This document shows, one piece after another, positions 42,576 to 51,164 of a DNA stretch of 64,000 nt. The notes beneath the pieces are model-generated. The model searched no databases and was not told the origin of the DNA. It saw only the letters and a list, made by a program, of their open reading frames with translations. Both the position numbers and the translations under genes were made by a program. The DNA is taken from assembly GCF_002943525.1 (NCBI RefSeq), contig NZ_CP025394.1, positions 3,100,001-3,164,000 of the forward strand, written 5' to 3'. Each line of letters opens with the position of its first letter. Positions within the stretch are counted from its first letter, which is position 1. This stretch comes from Kitasatospora sp. MMS16-BH015 (GTDB lineage Bacteria > Actinomycetota > Actinomycetes > Streptomycetales > Streptomycetaceae).

Positions 42576-43226
42576 TCAGCGCAAGGCGTCCGCCACCTCG
42601 GTCGCGGCCTCGACCACCCGGGGGCCGACCCGCTCGGGGACGAGTCCGTTGAGCATCACCACGCCGACACTGCCCTCGATGCCGCTCAGGCCGATCAGGG
42701 CCGCCGCCGCGCCGCTCGCGCCCGACTGCTCCTCGGCGCGGGTGATCACGAAGCCCTGGTCGGGCCGCCGCTGGCCGGGGAAGGCCCGGGCCTCCAGGAT
42801 CGCCCGGCCGGCCGCGCTCTCCTCCAGCGGGTGCCGCAGGCCGGTCCGGTACGCGACGTGGAAGTCCGTCCAGCTCGGCTCGACCACCGCCACGGCCAGC
42901 GCCTCCGCGCCGTCCACCAGGGTCAGGTGCGCGGTCGCCCCCAGGTCCTCGGCCAGGCTGCGCAGCGCGGGCAGCGCGGCCTCCCGCAGCAGCGGGTGGA
43001 CGCGGTGGGCCAGCCGGAGCACGCCGAGGCCGACCCGGGCCCGGCCGCCGATGTCGCGACGGACCAGGCCGTGCTGCTCCAGGGTGGCGAGGAGGCGGTA
43101 GACCACGGTCCGGTTGACGGCCAGCCGGGCGGCCAACTCGGTGACGGTGAGGCCGCGTTCGGAGTCGGCGAGGAGTTTGAGCACGCGGACGCCACGGTCC
43201 AGCGTCTGGGAGGTCTCGGCAGTCAC
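42576..43226 (-). CDS. IclR-family transcriptional regulator
   Basis: 216 residues from GTG 43226, with AAGGA upstream. N-terminal winged HTH (RGLTVTELAARLAVNRTVVYRLLATLEQHGLV) and a C-terminal effector domain (SAAGRAILEARAF and ITRAEEQSGASG). Slightly shorter than the usual 250. The effector is unknown. Confidence 0.88.
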   Translation of the reverse strand: MTAETSQTLDRGVRVLKLLADSERGLTVTELAARLAVNRTVVYRLLATLEQHGLVRRDIGGRARVGLGVLRLAHRVHPLLREAALPALRSLAEDLGATAHLTLVDGAEALAVAVVEPSWTDFHVAYRTGLRHPLEESAAGRAILEARAFPGQRRPDQGFVITRAEEQSGASGAAAALIGLSGIEGSVGVVMLNGLVPERVGPRVVEAATEVADALR

Positions 43227-43560
43227 GACGCGCGTTTTCCTTTCTGCGGCAGCCGCGGCCGGGCATGGGGGTGCCGGGGCCGGGCATGGGGAGACGCGCA
43301 GGGGGTGGCTGCGAAGATCCACTCGGCCCGAGGGGTGGTCGGCCGAGAGAGCGTGGGGAGAACGTAGTCAGCGGGGGCCGCGCTGCGGAAGTGTTTGTCC
43401 AAAATTCGGGCGCGATCGCAATGATTCCGTTCCCCCAAATCGGGGCAAGGAGCTCATTTTCGAACCTTGCACGGGAATGTTTGTTCGATTATTTTCCGGA
43501 GTGCGGACACCGACCGTCCGGTAACTCTGCACTCCCTGGAAGCAGACTCCCAGCGAATTC
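43227..43560. other. Intergenic region upstream of the IclR gene
   Basis: 334 bases, with lower G+C from about 43,360 to 43,500 (e.g. TTTGTTCGATTATTTTCC). It holds the IclR promoter region and lies downstream of the LuxR-type regulator stop. No gene or clear hairpin. Confidence 0.55.
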
Positions 43561-44214
43561 TCAGCCGACCCGGAGCAGCCCGTCGCGCAGCGCCACCGCC
43601 ACCGCGGCGCCGCGGCTCTCCACCCCGAGCTTGGTGTAGATGTTGGTCAGATGGCTCTTGGCGGTCGCCTCGCTGATGTGGAGCCGCACCGAGATCTGCC
43701 GGTTCGAGAGCCCGTCCGCGAGCAGCTGGAGCACCTCCACCTCCCGTCTGGAGAGCACCGGCGCCCCGGACCGCATCCGGCGCAGCAGCCGCCCCACCGC
43801 CGCCGGGCCGAGCACCGACTCGCCGCGGGCCACCGCGCGCACCGCCGAGACCAGCTCCTGCGCCGCGCTCTCCTTGCCCAGGAAGCCCATCGCCCCGGCG
43901 TCGATCGCCGCGAAGACGTCCTGCTCGGAGCTGTACGCGCTGAGCACCAGCACGGCGGGCGGACGCTCCCGGTCGAGCAGGGCCCGGATCAGCTCGGCCC
44001 CGCGCAGCAGCCCGGTGCCCAGGTTGAGGTCCAGCAGTACCACGTCCGGCCGCTCGGCCGCCGGGGCCTCGGCCAGCTGCCGCAGCGCCGCCTCGTCGCC
44101 CCCGGCCTCGCCGACCACCCGCAGGTCGGGCTGGTCCTCCAGCATCATCCGCAGCCCGAGCCGCATGGCCGGGTGATCGTCGACCACCAGCACCCGGACG
44201 ACCGCGGCCGTCAC
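43561..44214 (-). CDS. NarL/LuxR-family response regulator
   Basis: 217 residues from GTG 44214. Receiver domain with VVDDHPAMRLGL, Asp in VVLLDLNLG, Ser in VLVLSAYS and Lys in GFLGKESA. C-terminal LuxR HTH LSRREVEVLQLLADGLSNRQ. It pairs with the histidine kinase encoded immediately upstream on the same strand. The gap is 170 bases, so a separate promoter is possible. Confidence 0.92.
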   Translation of the reverse strand: MTAAVVRVLVVDDHPAMRLGLRMMLEDQPDLRVVGEAGGDEAALRQLAEAPAAERPDVVLLDLNLGTGLLRGAELIRALLDRERPPAVLVLSAYSSEQDVFAAIDAGAMGFLGKESAAQELVSAVRAVARGESVLGPAAVGRLLRRMRSGAPVLSRREVEVLQLLADGLSNRQISVRLHISEATAKSHLTNIYTKLGVESRGAAVAVALRDGLLRVG

Positions 44215-44384
44215 GACCCCGCCCCGCGCCACCGCACCGCCATGCCCACTCCCCCAGCCGAGAAATCCGCTCCTCGGCACAGCAACCGACGGGCGGGTTC
44301 AGTATGCCAGCACGCATCCGAAGAACCGACAAATGGGGTGGCTGGCAGCCTATCCGGCCATCCCCTCCCAAAACCGACGGACCG

Positions 44385-45167
44385 TCAGCCCGGGAACTCC
44401 ACCGCCACCACCGTGCCCCCGCCCGGCGCCGGCTCCACCCGCAGCCGCCCGCCGGCCCGGCCGACCCGCTGCGCCATCCCGGCCAGCCCGACCCCGACCC
44501 CGACCCCGACCTCGGATCCGAGCGGCTCGGCCAGCCCGGCGCCGTCGTCCCGTACCAGGACACGCACCCGGTCGGCCGCCAGTTCCAGCTCCACCGCGAT
44601 CCGCTCCGCCCCGGCGTGCCGCACCGCGTTGGTCACCGCCTCCTGCACCACCCGCAGCGCCGCGCTCGCCACCGGCAGGGCCGGCCGGCGCACGGGCCCG
44701 GCCACCCGCAGGGTCAGCTCCGGCACCGGCCCGCAGCGCCCCGGCTCGGCCCGCTCCGCGCGGAGCTGACGGAGCGTCGCCAGGTGCCGCCCGGCCAGGT
44801 CCACGTACCGCTCCAGGGCGGGCACCAGGCCGCCCTCGGCGAGCTGGGTCATCGCCACCCCGCCGATCAGGTCCTGCGCCTGCCCGAGCCCGAACAGGGC
44901 CGTCTCGTACGCCACTTCGAGCCGCTCCCGGGCCCGGTCGGCCCCGGCCGGCAGGGCCTGCTCGGCGGCCCGGATCATCAGGGTGAGCGCCGACAGGGTC
45001 TGCGCGACGGTGTCGTGGGTGTCCCGGGCGATCCGGGAGCGCTCCTCCAGCCGGCCCTGCTCCCGCAGCGCCTCGTCCCGGGCGCGGGCCGATCGGGGGG
45101 ATTGCCCGTCCTTTACCGTTCCGGTCCCCACCGGCCCGCTCGGGCGCCGCTCAGTACCACTTGCCAT
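44385..45167 (-). CDS. NarL-type soluble histidine kinase
   Basis: 260 residues without membrane helices. HisKA_3 dimerisation box EERSRIARDTHDTVAQTLSAL carries the phospho-acceptor His. The ATPase has EAVTNAVRHAG, RDDGAGL and GLAGMAQRV. The N-terminal 30 residues are short, so the sensor must be cytoplasmic or supplied by a partner. It forms a two-component system with the downstream regulator. Confidence 0.9.
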   Translation of the reverse strand: MASGTERRPSGPVGTGTVKDGQSPRSARARDEALREQGRLEERSRIARDTHDTVAQTLSALTLMIRAAEQALPAGADRARERLEVAYETALFGLGQAQDLIGGVAMTQLAEGGLVPALERYVDLAGRHLATLRQLRAERAEPGRCGPVPELTLRVAGPVRRPALPVASAALRVVQEAVTNAVRHAGAERIAVELELAADRVRVLVRDDGAGLAEPLGSEVGVGVGVGLAGMAQRVGRAGGRLRVEPAPGGGTVVAVEFPG

Positions 45168-45336
45168 ACCGGGAGTCCACCGCCAGACGGTTGGTTTTCT
45201 TGTCCCTCAAGTGGCGAACCCCCAGCCCACCGCACGACGGTTGCCACCGTCGCGACCGGAAGGGGAATCTGGAGACTCGGGCCCCGTGCGGCCCGCGCTC
45301 CACAGGATTGACACTTGACGGACACAGGAAGAACCG

Positions 45337-45846
45337 ATGGCGCGTCAGGCGCCACCGACGGGGGACATTATGCGATTCCACGACCAGCCGGAAGACGTCG
45401 AGGGCCACCATCCGGGCCCCGACCGCCCCGGTCTCCGGGCCCACCTGACGATGGAGCTGGCGACGACGCCCGGCCTCGTCCACCAGCTCCGCACCGACCT
45501 CGACTACGACCCGGCCGACCCGCTCGTGGTCAGCCTCACCTTCCACCTGCCCGGCGACCACCCGGTGGTCTGGACGGTCGCCCGCGGCCTGCTGCTCGAC
45601 GGGCTGCGCGGCCCGGTCGGCGAGGGTGACGTGCAGGTGCGCCCGCACCCCGGGCAGCCCGACCGGATCGAGCTTCAGCTGCACTCCCCCACCGGCTCGG
45701 CCTTCCTCGGCGCGAGCCGGGCCGCCCTGCAGGAGGTGCTGCAGCGCACCACCCTGCTGGTCCCGGTCGGCGCGGAGCTGCCCGCCGAGGAGCTGGACGG
45801 CGCCCTCACCCGCCTCCTGGACGGCGCGGCGGCCGGCGAGGGCTGA
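45337..45846 (+). CDS. SsgA-like protein (2 of 3)
   Basis: 169 residues from ATG 45337, with AGGA and seven to eight bases spacing; ATG 45370 is an alternative that trims 11 residues. SALP core: DYDPADPLVVSLTFHLPGD, WTVARGLL, GEGDVQVRP, SAFLGASRAALQEVL and LVPVGAEL. It has a longer N-terminus than usual. A terminator hairpin follows at 45862. Confidence 0.85.
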   Translation: MARQAPPTGDIMRFHDQPEDVEGHHPGPDRPGLRAHLTMELATTPGLVHQLRTDLDYDPADPLVVSLTFHLPGDHPVVWTVARGLLLDGLRGPVGEGDVQVRPHPGQPDRIELQLHSPTGSAFLGASRAALQEVLQRTTLLVPVGAELPAEELDGALTRLLDGAAAGEG

Positions 45847-45861
45847 CCCACGGAGAAGGAC

Positions 45862-45885
45862 GGCGGGCGCCCGTAGGCACCCGCC
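45862..45885. terminator. Bidirectional terminator between the SsgA-like and helicase genes
   Basis: 10-base arms 45862-45871 and 45876-45885 with one G-T pair around CGTA, in the gap between convergent stops. Confidence 0.75.
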
Positions 45886-45907
45886 GCCCTTCCGTCCGCC
45901 CTGCGGC

Positions 45908-47761
45908 TCAGGCCGTGGTGTTGGCCCACTCCCGGATCCGGGCGATCCGGGCCTTCAGCTGATTGGCCGTCGCCTGCGCGGTGAGCGGCCCGCCGCACTG
46001 GCGGCGCAGCTCGTTGTGCACGGTGCCGTGCGGCTGGTTGGTGCGGTGGTGCCAGGCGGCCACCAGCGAGTTGAGCTCCTTGCGCAGGTCGCGCAGCTCC
46101 TGGTGGGTCACCACCGGCCGCTGCTCGGCGGGCAGTTCGAGCAGGTCGGCCTCCTCGGCCGGCTTGCTCTTGGAGCGCTGGATCTGCTTGGTCTGCCGCT
46201 TCTGGAGCAGCATCTGCACCTGGTCCGGCTCCAGCAGGCCCGGGATGCCGAGGTACTCCTCCTCCTCCTCGGAGCCCGGGTGCGCCTGCATCCCGAACTC
46301 CATGGCGTTGTAGAGCACCCGGTCGAAGACCGCGTCCGAGCCGAGCGCCTCGTAGGAGAGCTCCTCGCCGCCGCCGTCCGGCCCGTCGTTGGCCTTCTCG
46401 GCCTCGGCGAGCAGGCGGTCCTCCTCGTCGAAGAGGCCCTCCTCGCCGTCCTTCTTGGGTCGGTCCAGCACGTGGTCGCGCTGCAGCTCCATCTCGTTGG
46501 CGAAGCCGAGCAGCATCGGCACCGAGGGCAGGAAGACGGAGGCCGTCTCGCCGCGCTTGCGGGCGCGCACGAAGCGGCCGACGGCCTGGGCGAAGAACAG
46601 CGGGGTGGAGATCGAGGTGGCGTACACCCCGACCGCCAGCCGCGGCACGTCGACGCCCTCGGACACCATCCGGACGGCGACCATCCACCGGTCGTCGTTG
46701 GCCGAGAAGTCGGAGATCCGCTGCGAGGCCTCGGCCTCGTCGGAGAGCACCAGGGTGGCCTTGGTGCCGGTGATCTCCCGGATCATCTTGGCGTAGGCCC
46801 GGGCCGCGTTCTGGTCGGTGGCGATCACCAGTCCGCCCGCGTCCGGGATGGCCTTGCGCACCTCGGTGAGGCGCTTGTCGGCGGCCCGCAGCACGTTCGG
46901 GATCCACTCGCCCTGCGGGGCCAGCGCGGTGCGCCAGGCCTGGGCGATCAGGTCCTTGGTCATCGGCTCGCCGAGCCGCGCCTCCAGCTCGTCGCCGGAT
47001 TTGGTGCGCCAGCGCATGTTGCCGCTGTAGCTGAGGAAGATCACCGGCCGCACGACGTGGTCGGCCAGCGCGTGCCCGTAGCCGTAGGTGTAGTCGGCCA
47101 CCGACTTGCGCAGCCCGTCGGTGTCCTGCTCGTAGGTGACGAACGGGATCGGGTTGGTGTCGGAGCGGAACGGCGTACCGGTCAGCGCGAGCCGCCGGGT
47201 GGCCGGCTCGAAGGCCTCGAAGCAGGCCTCGCCCCAGGACTTCGAGTCACCGGCGTGGTGGATCTCGTCCATGATCACGAGGGTCTTGCGGGCCTCGGTC
47301 CGGTTCCGGTGCAGCATCGGGTTGACCCCGACACCCGCGTAGGTCACCACGATGCCGTGGTAGTCCTTCGACAGCGGCCCCGAGGAGTACGCCGGATCCA
47401 GCCGGATGCCTATCCGGGCGGCGGCCTCGGCCCACTGCTTCTTGAGGTGCTCGGTCGGGGCGACCACGGTCACCTGCTGCACCAGGTGGTTGTGCAGCAG
47501 GTACGAGGCCAGGGTGAGCGCGAAGGTGGTCTTGCCTGCGCCCGGGGTCGCGACGGCCATGAAGTCGCGGGGCTGCTTCTCGATGTACCTGTCCAGCGCG
47601 CCCTGCTGCCAGGCCCGCAGCTTGCCCGCCGTGCCCCAGGGGGCACGGCCGGGGAAGGCCGGGGAGAGGTGGTGCGAGGGTGCGGCGGAGGCACGCACGG
47701 CGGCGTGCGGCTGGGCGTCCGAGAACAGCGGAGTCATCGGGGAAGCGGCGGCAGTACTCAC
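45908..47761 (-). CDS. DExH-box (SF2) DNA/RNA helicase
   Basis: 617 residues from a GTG with GGAG just upstream. Walker A TPGAGKT, VVAPTEHL (Ia), DEIHH (DExH box, II), LTGTPFR (III), MVSEGVDVPR (V) and QAVGRFVRARKRGE (VI). The arrangement resembles XPB/type III restriction-like helicases. The acidic C-terminus is charged and may be a partner-binding region. No nuclease or methylase neighbour, so a restriction role is unlikely. Confidence 0.9.
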   Translation of the reverse strand: MSTAAASPMTPLFSDAQPHAAVRASAAPSHHLSPAFPGRAPWGTAGKLRAWQQGALDRYIEKQPRDFMAVATPGAGKTTFALTLASYLLHNHLVQQVTVVAPTEHLKKQWAEAAARIGIRLDPAYSSGPLSKDYHGIVVTYAGVGVNPMLHRNRTEARKTLVIMDEIHHAGDSKSWGEACFEAFEPATRRLALTGTPFRSDTNPIPFVTYEQDTDGLRKSVADYTYGYGHALADHVVRPVIFLSYSGNMRWRTKSGDELEARLGEPMTKDLIAQAWRTALAPQGEWIPNVLRAADKRLTEVRKAIPDAGGLVIATDQNAARAYAKMIREITGTKATLVLSDEAEASQRISDFSANDDRWMVAVRMVSEGVDVPRLAVGVYATSISTPLFFAQAVGRFVRARKRGETASVFLPSVPMLLGFANEMELQRDHVLDRPKKDGEEGLFDEEDRLLAEAEKANDGPDGGGEELSYEALGSDAVFDRVLYNAMEFGMQAHPGSEEEEEYLGIPGLLEPDQVQMLLQKRQTKQIQRSKSKPAEEADLLELPAEQRPVVTHQELRDLRKELNSLVAAWHHRTNQPHGTVHNELRRQCGGPLTAQATANQLKARIARIREWANTTA

Positions 47762-48121
47762 GGTCTCCGAGGGGGTCGTCGCAGGTCAGGGCCATGATCA
47801 CGGCCAACGCTGCGGTCGGTTGACGGTCGGACAACCCGCCTAGCCTACCGGGCCGCCCCCGCTCCCGGAGTTCGACACGAGCCCCCCGCCGACCCCCGCG
47901 CGGCCCCTCGTGGCGCTGACCTGCGGCGTCCCCGCGGGCCCCCGATTCGACTCCCGGGGGACGCGAACGTCACACTGGCCGGGGCTGTGACGGCCGTCAC
48001 TCGATTGCCCAGCCGAAACCCGGTAAGAGTTCCGCCCCCGCCGACTCTCAAGGCTGCGAGAGCTTCATCCGGCGCAGCCGTCCCACGCGGCGCGCGCCCC
48101 ACGGCCCCCCGGGAGGAACCC
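47762..48121. other. Divergent intergenic region between helicase and SsgA-like genes
   Basis: 360 bases. A TTGACG at 47820 followed 15 bases later by TAGCCT at 47841 is the only promoter-like pair, read rightward, but it lies ~280 bases from the SsgA-like start. No ORF. Confidence 0.45.
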
Positions 48122-48541
48122 ATGTCCAAGGTTGTCGAGCAGGTCGTCCAGGCCCGGCTGATCCTGTCCGCCCAGCGCTCCGCCCTGCTGCGGGTCACCC
48201 TCCACTACCGCGGCGAGGACCCGCTGGCCGTCCGGATGCTCTTCCCCGCCGAGTACTCCCTCGACGCCGAGACCGACGGCCAGGAGATCGAGTGGGTCTT
48301 CGCCCGCCACCTCCTCGCCACCGGCCTCGACACCCCCTCCGGCCTCGGCGACGTCCACATCCGCCCTACCCGAGGCCACCGCACCATGATCGAACTCCGC
48401 GCGGCAGAGGGCATCGCCCTCCTCCAGTTCGAGGCCGCCGCCCTCCGCCGCTTCCTCTGGCACAGCTACGTCGCCGTCCCCGAGGGCAACGAACACCTCT
48501 ACTTGGACGCCGACGGCGCCTTGGCCCAACTGTTCGGGTAA
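48122..48541 (+). CDS. SsgA-like protein (3 of 3)
   Basis: 139 residues from ATG 48122 with an excellent GGGAGGA ribosome site. SALP pattern: VTLHYRGEDPLAVRMLFP, IEWVFARHLLATGL, GLGDVHIRP, and LRRFLWHSYVAVPEG. It is the SALP closest in length to canonical SsgB/SsgG-type proteins. Convergent with the DUF2156 gene across a nested hairpin element. Confidence 0.88.
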   Translation: MSKVVEQVVQARLILSAQRSALLRVTLHYRGEDPLAVRMLFPAEYSLDAETDGQEIEWVFARHLLATGLDTPSGLGDVHIRPTRGHRTMIELRAAEGIALLQFEAAALRRFLWHSYVAVPEGNEHLYLDADGALAQLFG

Positions 48542-48547
48542 CCCCTT

Positions 48548-48634
48548 GGGGGCGCGGGGAACTGCGCGCGCAACCGCCCACGAAGCTGCACGGTTGCGCG
48601 CGCACGCAGTTAATCAAGAGGGGCCCCGCGCCCC
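48548..48634. repeat. Nested inverted-repeat element (copy 2)
   Basis: Outer arms 48549-48559 (GGGGCGCGGGG) and 48624-48634 (CCCCGCGCCCC) enclose an inner dyad AACTGCG..GCAACCG / CGGTTGC..CGCAGTT with a 4-base bulge. The left end is the same GGGGGCGCGGGGAACTGCGCG as at 37236. It lies between convergent stops and can also act as a terminator. Confidence 0.85.
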
Positions 48635-48647
48635 TGCTGTGGTTGCT

Positions 48648-51164
48648 CTAAGCCGAAAGCTTCCGCATCAGGCGGACCCCCTGCCCCGCCGTCATGTGCG
48701 GCAGGTAAGCCTTCCCGATCGCCCTCGTGATACTTCCGAGCGCCGCCGGATCCGGATACACCATGTACATCGGCCGGTACTCCGGCTGGAACTTCGCCTT
48801 GAAGGCCAGCAGCGACCGGAAGCCGTACACCGGCTCCAGCGCCTTCCCCATCCAGTCGAGCATCCGCTGCAGCGCCGTGGCCGTCTCCCCCCGCTCGGCC
48901 CGGGCCAGTGGCGCGCCCGACAGGCTCAGGAACCGCGCACCTTCCTCCTGGAAGCCGAGCGCCGCCGAGGCGATCAGGAACTCCGTCACGCCCCGGAAGC
49001 CGTCGCTGCGCCGCCGCATGAAATCCAGCGTCCAGCCGACGGCCGCGCCGTCCTCGTACACCGGCATCCAGCTGGTCAGCCCGTGCACCGTGCGGTCGCC
49101 GTCCACGGCGACCAGCACCCGCACGGCCGGGTCCTCCAGCTCGGCCAGCCCACCGAGGGTGAAGCCCATCTCGGGCAGGCCCTTGTCGGCCACCCACTCC
49201 TCGGAGATCGAGCGGACCTGGTCGCGCAGGCCCAGCGGCGCCTCGGGGTAGCTCCACCACTCGGCGGTGATGCCCTGCTTGGCGGCCTTGTTGAGCGAGG
49301 TGCGGATGTCCTGCCACTTCTTGCCGGTGAAGGCGAGCTCGGCCAGCGGCACCACGGTGTCCTCGGCCACCTGCAGCGAGCGCCAGCCGAGCGCCTGGGC
49401 GGCGGCAAGCGTCTGCGGGGTGACGCTGTAGAAGCAGGGCGTCCAGCCCCGCGCGTCGCAGTACCGGGCGAACCCGGCCACCGCCCGCGCCCGGGCGGCC
49501 GGCTCGCCGAACGGGTCACCGGTGGTGAGCGCGACGGTGGCGAAGACCCGGTAGGCGACGGCCGCCTCGCCGCCCTCCTCGAACCAGTAGTGGTTGCCGT
49601 CCCAGGTGGTCAGGAAGGAGAGGGTGGAACCGCCGTACTCGGTGAGCAGCCCCCGGGCCCGGGCGGCGTCCTCGGCCGCCACGTGCACCACCGGCCGCCG
49701 GAAGGCCAGCAGCAGGGCCACCAGGGCGACGGCCCAGAACAACACTCCGCAGTAGATCTCCAACGACTGCGCCGTGCCGCCGGCCGCGATCGGGTAGTCC
49801 GGCACCAGGTCGTTGTAGGCAGGCGGCAGCAGTTCGGAGGGCAGCCCGCGCAGCAGCGCGCCCAGGGTCGCGTCCGGCTCGTACTGGTCGCGGACCAGCC
49901 AGCCGATCCCGACGTACGCGCCGCAGGCCAGCAGCAGGGCCGCCCCGACCACCACCGCGAGCCGCCGCAGGTCGCGCCGGGGCAGCCGCTGGTCGAACCG
50001 GCGGTGGGTCACCAGCAGCAGGACGAGCATCAGCACCGGGAGCAGCAGCGCCTCGCCGATCAGCTCGAAGAGGTAGCGGGTGCCGCCGTCCTGGGCGAAG
50101 TCGTCGTAGTTCAGCGCCAGCACCCAGCAGAGCACCGCGATCCAGGCCAGCTCGGTGACGGCGGTGACCCGCCAGGCGAACCGCAGGCCGCGCCGCAGGC
50201 CCTCGGCCAGCACCAGCAGCAGGGCCGGCACCAGGGCGGCCATCAGCAGGCCGGGCGAGTGGAAGAACCGGTGGGTGGAGTGGGCGCGGGCGCAGGCCCG
50301 GGCCGACTCCTCGCAGGCGGCGGCGACCTCGTCGCCGGTGGGCACGTGCGAGTAGTAGAGGTCGCTGAAGCTGGTGAACGGGCCGGCGGCGTCCGCGTAG
50401 AGCGAGGCGATCAGCGGCCCGAGCGCGGTGGCGGCCAGGCAGAGCGCCACCAGCACCCGGGTCTCGGTCCAGGACACCGCCCGGGGCGCCCGCGGCTGCC
50501 CGCGCCGCAGCCAGGCCCCGATGCCCAGGCCCACCAGCACCGCGAAGACCCGCTGCACGGACTGGAGGTGCCCCACGTACAGCAGCATCACCAGCGGCAC
50601 CAGCACCACCAGCAGCAGCACCCGGCGGCGCCAGAGCACGGTGAGCCGGGCGGCCACCGCGGCCGCCAGTGCGAAGACGCCCACGGTGGGGCCGACGGCG
50701 ATGTGGTCCTTGATCGTCTCGGTCCACTCCAGGCCGGCCCCGATGCCGAGGCGGACGGCGCCGGTGCCCAGCAGGCTGCCGAGCACCTGGCCGAGCAGCA
50801 GGGTCAGCACGGTGAGCGGGCGGCCGAGCCGGTGCTCGGCGAGCGGGCCGAAGACCAGCAGCAGCAGGGTGGTCACCACGTACGAGCCCAGGCCCGAGCA
50901 CCAGAGCAGCGAGGTGACCGGGGTCCACCAGTGGCCGGGCAGGGTCGGGATGCCCACCCCGACCTGCTCCAGCAGGTGCTGCGGCGGGCCCGCGCCGAGG
51001 CTGCCGGTGAGGCCGCCGACCACCCAGAGGGCCACCACCAGGGCGATGGTGAGCGGGGCCGCCCGCAGCTGGGTCCAGAGCGGGGCCAGACCCCGGGCCC
51101 AGCGGAGCCAGCCGCGCTCCGGGCGCGGGGTGGTGGGGCGGGCCTCGGCGGCCGTGCCGGTCAT
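48648..51164 (-). CDS. Large membrane protein with C-terminal DUF2156 (MprF-like) domain (1 of 2)
   Basis: 838 residues. The N-terminus has about 10-12 membrane helices with a rhomboid-like look. The C-terminal ~330 residues are a DUF2156/aminoacyl-phosphatidylglycerol synthase domain with GGSTLSFLTTWDGNHYWF, FTGKKWQDIRTSLNKAAKQG and MRRRSDGFRGVTEFLI. By family, it may transfer an aminoacyl group from tRNA to a membrane lipid. Its ATG overlaps the esterase gene stop (ATGA), so the two are coupled. Confidence 0.82.
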   Translation of the reverse strand: MTGTAAEARPTTPRPERGWLRWARGLAPLWTQLRAAPLTIALVVALWVVGGLTGSLGAGPPQHLLEQVGVGIPTLPGHWWTPVTSLLWCSGLGSYVVTTLLLLVFGPLAEHRLGRPLTVLTLLLGQVLGSLLGTGAVRLGIGAGLEWTETIKDHIAVGPTVGVFALAAAVAARLTVLWRRRVLLLVVLVPLVMLLYVGHLQSVQRVFAVLVGLGIGAWLRRGQPRAPRAVSWTETRVLVALCLAATALGPLIASLYADAAGPFTSFSDLYYSHVPTGDEVAAACEESARACARAHSTHRFFHSPGLLMAALVPALLLVLAEGLRRGLRFAWRVTAVTELAWIAVLCWVLALNYDDFAQDGGTRYLFELIGEALLLPVLMLVLLLVTHRRFDQRLPRRDLRRLAVVVGAALLLACGAYVGIGWLVRDQYEPDATLGALLRGLPSELLPPAYNDLVPDYPIAAGGTAQSLEIYCGVLFWAVALVALLLAFRRPVVHVAAEDAARARGLLTEYGGSTLSFLTTWDGNHYWFEEGGEAAVAYRVFATVALTTGDPFGEPAARARAVAGFARYCDARGWTPCFYSVTPQTLAAAQALGWRSLQVAEDTVVPLAELAFTGKKWQDIRTSLNKAAKQGITAEWWSYPEAPLGLRDQVRSISEEWVADKGLPEMGFTLGGLAELEDPAVRVLVAVDGDRTVHGLTSWMPVYEDGAAVGWTLDFMRRRSDGFRGVTEFLIASAALGFQEEGARFLSLSGAPLARAERGETATALQRMLDWMGKALEPVYGFRSLLAFKAKFQPEYRPMYMVYPDPAALGSITRAIGKAYLPHMTAGQGVRLMRKLSA

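Noticed and set aside
45626..47797. Long + strand open frame of ~720 codons opposite the helicase
   Set aside because: It is the antisense of a helicase with complete SF2 motifs and has Arg/Gly/Leu-rich, domain-free sequence, as GC-rich shadow frames do.
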